Assembly (NCBI GenBank): GCA_023228225.1
Contig: JALOBO010000063.1
Span: 1-8,011, forward strand
Reading direction: 5' to 3'
DNA length: 8,011 nucleotides
From: Clostridia bacterium
Lineage (GTDB): Bacteria; Bacillota; Clostridia; Christensenellales; UBA1242
Below the pieces are notes generated by a model. That model had not been told where the DNA came from, did not search any database, and worked only from the letters and a program-made list of their open reading frames with translations. Both the position numbers and the translations under genes were made by a program. Shown in pieces: positions 5,701 through 8,011 of the stretch; the stretch's first letter is position 1, and the number at the start of each line of letters is the position of its first letter.

Positions 5701-6016
5701 ATTTGTCTCCTTTTCTTGCATGTTTGCGTATTTTATTACAATATATCATATATTTATATTCTAGCAGTTTATTTTTGCACATTTTGCGTATTCTATAAAA
5801 TGTTATAAATCGTAAAAACCATAGAACAAATCTTATAGGTTCGTACTCTTCATCATTAACTATTGCTCCGCATTTTGGGCAATATCCGTCTTCATAATCT
5901 CCAGTATCAGCAATGGCACCAAATCCATAACAATCACAAGACAAACCTTTCCAGCCACATTCAGGGCATCGAGCCATCCAGTATTCTTCCATTTCTTCTT
6001 TCGTGTATTTTCTCAC
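5684..6016 (-). CDS. Zinc ribbon protein with basic hydrophobic C-terminal half, 110 aa
   Basis: The N-terminal half is a zinc ribbon: C17-C20 (CPEC) pairs with C46-C49 (CPKC), with two extra Cys at 27 and 29 (SCDCYGFG) between them. Residues 51-60 are acidic. Then comes a strongly hydrophobic and aromatic stretch, RFVLWFLRFITFYRIRK (62-78), which could be a membrane-associated or amphipathic helix, followed by a very basic tail. The start is GTG at 6016: AAGGA lies at normal spacing, and the first ATG (residue 9) has no such site. It is the first gene after the promoter at 6074-6046 and so probably opens the downstream operon. The stop overlaps the next gene by 17 nt. Function is unknown; the sequence supports metal binding only. 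Confidence 0.78.
   Translation of the reverse strand: MRKYTKEEMEEYWMARCPECGWKGLSCDCYGFGAIADTGDYEDGYCPKCGAIVNDEEYEPIRFVLWFLRFITFYRIRKMCKNKLLEYKYMIYCNKIRKHARKGDKYGCNR
5707..5714 (-). promoter_or_regulatory. Strong Shine-Dalgarno (AAAAGGAG) for the interrupted gene
   Basis: AGGAG sits 6 nt before the ATG at 5700 and is as good as the best ribosome sites in the window. It shows that the gene begins at 5700, upstream of the in-frame TGA, and not at the SD-less ATG at 5598. Confidence 0.8.
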
Positions 6017-6025
6017 GTTATAATC

Positions 6026-6037
6026 CTTATAGATAAG
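6026..6037. promoter_or_regulatory. 12-bp palindrome in the short leader, near +1 and the RBS
   Basis: CTTAT-AG-ATAAG is a perfect 5+5 dyad located between the predicted transcription start and the GTG at 6016, touching the AAGGA ribosome site. It could be a protein-binding site or a very weak leader hairpin. Chance is a real alternative given the base composition. Confidence 0.2.
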
Positions 6038-6045
6038 TTACATAG

Positions 6046-6074
6046 AATATATCATGCTTTGTTTGTTTTGTCAA
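6046..6074 (-). promoter_or_regulatory. Sigma70-type promoter for the downstream (6016 to 22) operon
   Basis: On the minus strand, TTGACA (6074-6069) is followed by a 17-nt spacer and TATATT (6051-6046). This is a perfect -35 and a 5/6 -10 at the optimal spacing. Initiation would fall near 6040, giving a leader of about 24 nt before the GTG at 6016. It lies in the only sizeable intergenic gap on the minus strand in this part of the window, exactly where a promoter would be useful. No terminator is seen before it, so readthrough from the upstream genes is also possible. Confidence 0.75.
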
Positions 6075-6087
6075 TACATTGTATCAA
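6071..6087. promoter_or_regulatory. Imperfect inverted repeat overlapping the -35, possible operator
   Basis: The 17 bases TCAATAC-ATT-GTATCAA on the plus strand form an imperfect dyad with a core ATAC-N3-GTAT (4+4 perfect, 5 of 7 per arm). It covers most of the -35 hexamer and the stop codon of the 66-residue gene. An operator role is inference from position and symmetry only. Short AT-rich dyads arise easily by chance in this sequence. Confidence 0.25.
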
Positions 6088-6284
6088 TAAACTATAATAT
6101 ATTTCCCATTTTTTATATAGTTGTTGATAATAATATCTACCACGTACCATTTCTTATCTATTTTAAAATAATCCTTAAAATCTTGTGTTATTTCTATATG
6201 ATTAATCCATTTTCCATTTTTTTTAATATTATATATATCTATGCATAGATTTATAGCTTCTTTAAGGTAGTCATTATTTGTCAC
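6084..6284 (-). CDS. Small hypothetical protein, 66 aa
   Basis: I do not recognise this protein. It is rich in Ile, Asn, Lys and Tyr, with no Cys pair, signal peptide or clear membrane span. Residues 1-22 look like a helix, and the remainder alternates charged and Ile/Tyr residues. The start is GTG at 6284, with AGAGGTG about 6 nt upstream. It overlaps the end of the DnaC-like gene by 11 nt, which suggests coupling. Its TGA stop at 6086-6084 falls in the inverted repeat just upstream of the promoter, so it is the last gene of the upstream transcription unit. The ORF is short and AT-rich, so it is less certain than its neighbours. Confidence 0.6.
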   Translation of the reverse strand: MTNNDYLKEAINLCIDIYNIKKNGKWINHIEITQDFKDYFKIDKKWYVVDIIINNYIKNGKYIIVY

Positions 6285-6897
6285 TTATAGCACCTCTTTT
6301 GTCTATTCCACCAAAATAAACAGGAATCGCAGTTTCCTTGAATCTGCTTTTTAATGAACCTCCAAGAAAATCACATAACTCATTCATATCCATGTTTGTA
6401 GTTATAACAGTATGTTTCCCGTTATCATATCTAGCAGAAAGGACATTAGCATCAAAAACTTTTTCAATTTGTGCATCATCCCCCTGTCCAATTTCATCGA
6501 GTACTAAGTATGGAATAGTATAGTATCCTTTTAGAACATCAAATTCCTGTACACTGCTTTTAAAGTTTCTGCTTGTACGGATAATAGGGCATACTTCATA
6601 TTTGCATGAAATATATTTACCGGCACTTAATCCCGTGCTTGAACGGTGAATCATGGACGCACATGCAGAATAAGATTTACCCCGTCCAAAATCTCCTATT
6701 AAAACCATAGTAGTATATTTAGACTTTTCTTCGCAGAACTCTTGTATAAGTTTGCTCGTTCCTGAGTCATCTAAAACTGCATTTATAAACTTTTCAGGAA
6801 TGTTAGTTTGTTCTATGAATGATGTTGTATTAATATTTTGTATTTCATTCTGTTTGATATCGAGTAATTCTTCTACATTAAAAGTTGGACAGCTCAT
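6274..6897 (-). CDS. DnaC/IstB-type AAA+ ATPase, probable helicase loader, 207 aa
   Basis: This AAA+ ATPase belongs to the DnaC/DnaI group, whose members load DnaB-type helicases onto DNA. Walker A is GDFGRGKS (68-75, K74 and S75). Walker B is YLVLDEIG (130-137, D134 and E135). Sensor 1 lies in TVITTNMD (163-170, N168). The late SLKSRFKE (181-188) carries the Arg of box VII. The ARYDNGKHTVITTN run is typical of this group. Length is a little short of cellular DnaC (about 245), as in many phage loaders. The N-terminal 55 residues, where the helicase-binding part would be, show no recognised motif. The ATG has AAGGA 7 nt upstream, and the gene follows dCMP deaminase by 13 nt. Its likely partner is the DnaB-type helicase at 1540-230, which is unusual in being about 5 kb away and beyond a promoter. 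IstB-like transposition use is less likely, as no transposase is present. Confidence 0.9.
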   Translation of the reverse strand: MSCPTFNVEELLDIKQNEIQNINTTSFIEQTNIPEKFINAVLDDSGTSKLIQEFCEEKSKYTTMVLIGDFGRGKSYSACASMIHRSSTGLSAGKYISCKYEVCPIIRTSRNFKSSVQEFDVLKGYYTIPYLVLDEIGQGDDAQIEKVFDANVLSARYDNGKHTVITTNMDMNELCDFLGGSLKSRFKETAIPVYFGGIDKRGAISDK

Positions 6898-6910
6898 ATA
6901 TTATTCCTTT

Positions 6911-7384
6911 TCAAAGTTCTATTTCAACTATTCTTCCATGATATTTTTCTACATGTACACCTGCTGAAAGAAGCATTCGTTTTGAAGCAATAACCGAATC
7001 AGTTCCTTCATGCTTGTTATCAAGATAGACAACGCGTTCTATTCCAGATTGAATTACAGCTTTAGTGCATTCATTACATGGAAAGAGTGTAACATATAAT
7101 GCAGTTCCTTCCAAGTTCTTACCTCTCGCATTAAGTATGGCATTTAATTCTGCATGAACCACATACATATATTTAGTGTCTAATGGATTTCCTTCTTTAC
7201 CCCACGGATATTCATTATCGGAACAACCTTTAGGAAACCCGTTATATCCCATAGAAACTATTCTGTTATCTTTATCAACTATACATGCTCCTACCTGTGT
7301 ACTTGGGTCTTTTGACCTTTTAGAAGACAGTATTGCTATACCCATAAAATATTCTTCCCATGATGTATAATCAGTTCTTTTCAT
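6911..7384 (-). CDS. Deoxycytidylate (dCMP) deaminase, 157 aa
   Basis: This zinc enzyme deaminates dCMP to dUMP, the substrate of thymidylate synthase. The cytidine deaminase fold motifs are clear: HAE at 77-79 (His as zinc ligand, Glu79 as proton shuttle) and PCNEC at 102-106 (C103 and C106 as zinc ligands). The N-terminal block SSKRSKDPSTQVGACIVD (20-37) and GYNGFPKGCSD (46-56) are typical of the dCMP deaminase branch, including phage enzymes. Length fits the family. The ATG overlaps the stop of the KilAC gene as ATGA and has GGAG at 7 nt. The stop is TGA, 13 nt before the DnaC-like gene. It pairs functionally with ThyX at 2214-1549. Riboflavin-type deaminases are excluded by the dCMP-specific N-terminal block. 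Identification is secure. Confidence 0.95.
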   Translation of the reverse strand: MKRTDYTSWEEYFMGIAILSSKRSKDPSTQVGACIVDKDNRIVSMGYNGFPKGCSDNEYPWGKEGNPLDTKYMYVVHAELNAILNARGKNLEGTALYVTLFPCNECTKAVIQSGIERVVYLDNKHEGTDSVIASKRMLLSAGVHVEKYHGRIVEIEL

Positions 7385-8011
7385 TTCTTATCTCCATATT
7401 TTTTAGACAACCAAGTAATACCTTTACCGGTTACAAAGATACGCGGACGTACATGTGCTATTCCATCTACTACATACGGTCTTCCGTCTTTAAGGACAAG
7501 ATAATCGTTATAGTCAGCATATGGACGATAGAATAATGTATTATCTTTAGTCCATTCTTTTTTTATGATGCTATCTGCTAGCAATATCTTAAAAATATGC
7601 GTAACTCCTATTGTCTGCGCTACGGTTTGTAAATCCTGCAATGTAGAACTGTCGCAGATAGCATCATATACATCTGCTTTTGGCTGTGCTATAGATAAAT
7701 GTTCTTTCTGTTCCTGATTAAGCCTTTCAAGTTCGGCAATACGTTCTGTTGCATATTTCTGTAATTCTATAGATTTTGCAAAGAATTCCATATCATTACT
7801 TACCGTGTTCACAACGGTTCTGTCCGCAAGGTTATGATGTCCCTCAAGTTCCATTTTTATTTTTGTACATTGTGCTTCTGATAATAGTATTGCAATGCCA
7901 TTTTCACTTTGTATATAACCTTGGTCAGTACTGTCCAAGGTGTTGTTTATAAAAGATATAGTTCTTCTAATCGTCTTATCAGATACATGCAATGAATTTG
8001 CAAGTTCCTGT
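7381..8011 (-). CDS. KilAC-domain antirepressor/replication-type protein with N-terminal HTH, 5' end cut by the window edge
   Basis: The reading frame is open to the window edge. The visible 209 codons begin QELANSLHVSDKTIRR, a helix-turn-helix of DeoR/winged-helix style, so the apparent TTG start at 7992 is not the true start. After the HTH (residues 1-22 as visible) come a variable segment, a predicted coiled coil (about 76-106, with ERIAELERLNQEQ) and a KilAC-type domain (about 111-204). The KilAC pattern is PKADVYDAI, then AQTIGVTHIFKIL, YADYNDYLVLKDG and a final VTGKGITWLSKKY. In phages KilAC domains occur in antirepressors and in proteins of early regulation and replication. It is coupled to dCMP deaminase by an ATGA overlap. 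Which role it plays here cannot be decided from the visible part. Confidence 0.88.
   Translation of the reverse strand, partial: QELANSLHVSDKTIRRTISFINNTLDSTDQGYIQSENGIAILLSEAQCTKIKMELEGHHNLADRTVVNTVSNDMEFFAKSIELQKYATERIAELERLNQEQKEHLSIAQPKADVYDAICDSSTLQDLQTVAQTIGVTHIFKILLADSIIKKEWTKDNTLFYRPYADYNDYLVLKDGRPYVVDGIAHVRPRIFVTGKGITWLSKKYGDKK

Noticed and set aside
1..8011. Alternative genetic code with TGA read as Trp, prompted by the in-frame TGA at 5631-5629
   Set aside because: All other genes are intact under the standard code, Trp is written TGG, and TGA terminates eight genes, several in ATGA overlaps with the next start. Readthrough at 5374 would run into the wrong frame of the next gene.
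1..8011. CRISPR array, tRNA genes, insertion sequence or rho-independent terminator
   Set aside because: I saw no regularly spaced repeats, no tRNA-like cloverleaf or CCA end in the few gaps, no transposase, and no GC-rich stem followed by a T-run on either strand.

Overview
The window looks like the early or replication region of a tailed bacteriophage (Caudoviricetes) or a prophage. It is strongly AT-rich, and every supported gene lies on the minus strand. Genes are packed with 4-17 nt overlaps or very short gaps. The recognisable products are phage-type: a KilAC-domain antirepressor-like protein, dCMP deaminase, a DnaC-type helicase-loader ATPase, flavin-dependent thymidylate synthase ThyX and a DnaB-type replicative helicase. 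No structural, packaging or integrase gene is visible. Almost every gene has a clear purine-rich Shine-Dalgarno site, and one good sigma70-type promoter is present. This argues for an SD-using low-GC host such as Bacillota or Spirochaetota rather than Bacteroidota. The exact host cannot be fixed from the sequence.

Layout in the direction of transcription (right to left): the KilAC protein (8011-7381, 5' end cut by the window edge) is coupled by ATGA to dCMP deaminase (7384-6911). The DnaC-like ATPase (6897-6274) and a 66-residue unknown protein (6284-6084) follow. A short intergenic gap then carries a TTGACA-17-TATATT promoter (6074-6046), which should start a second transcript. That transcript covers a run of small proteins: a zinc ribbon protein (6016-5684), a gene interrupted by an in-frame TGA (5700-5374), a four-CxxC protein (5377-5021), a small HTH-like protein (4973-4722) and a Cys-rich protein (4700-4320). 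Two exported proteins come next: a small Cys-containing secreted protein (4327-3989) and a lytic transglycosylase-like protein with a TTG start (3979-3512). Two unknown ~200-residue proteins follow (3490-2846 and 2849-2229), then ThyX (2214-1549), DnaB (1540-230) and a small unknown protein (267-22).

Functionally, dCMP deaminase makes dUMP and ThyX converts it to dTMP, feeding replication by the DnaB-like helicase, which the DnaC-like ATPase probably loads. The exported lytic transglycosylase and its small secreted neighbour are unusual guests in this replication module.

The most notable observation is at 5700-5374. A well-initiated ORF with a strong SD runs into TGA at codon 24, then continues in the same frame without another stop to the end of what gene callers would report as a separate 74-residue ORF. 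TGA ends 8 of the 15 other genes here and TGG encodes Trp throughout, so this is not a recoded genome. It is a point nonsense mutation, a sequencing error, or a site of readthrough or reinitiation. The standard genetic code fits all other genes, and no gene-free stretch exceeds 70 bases.
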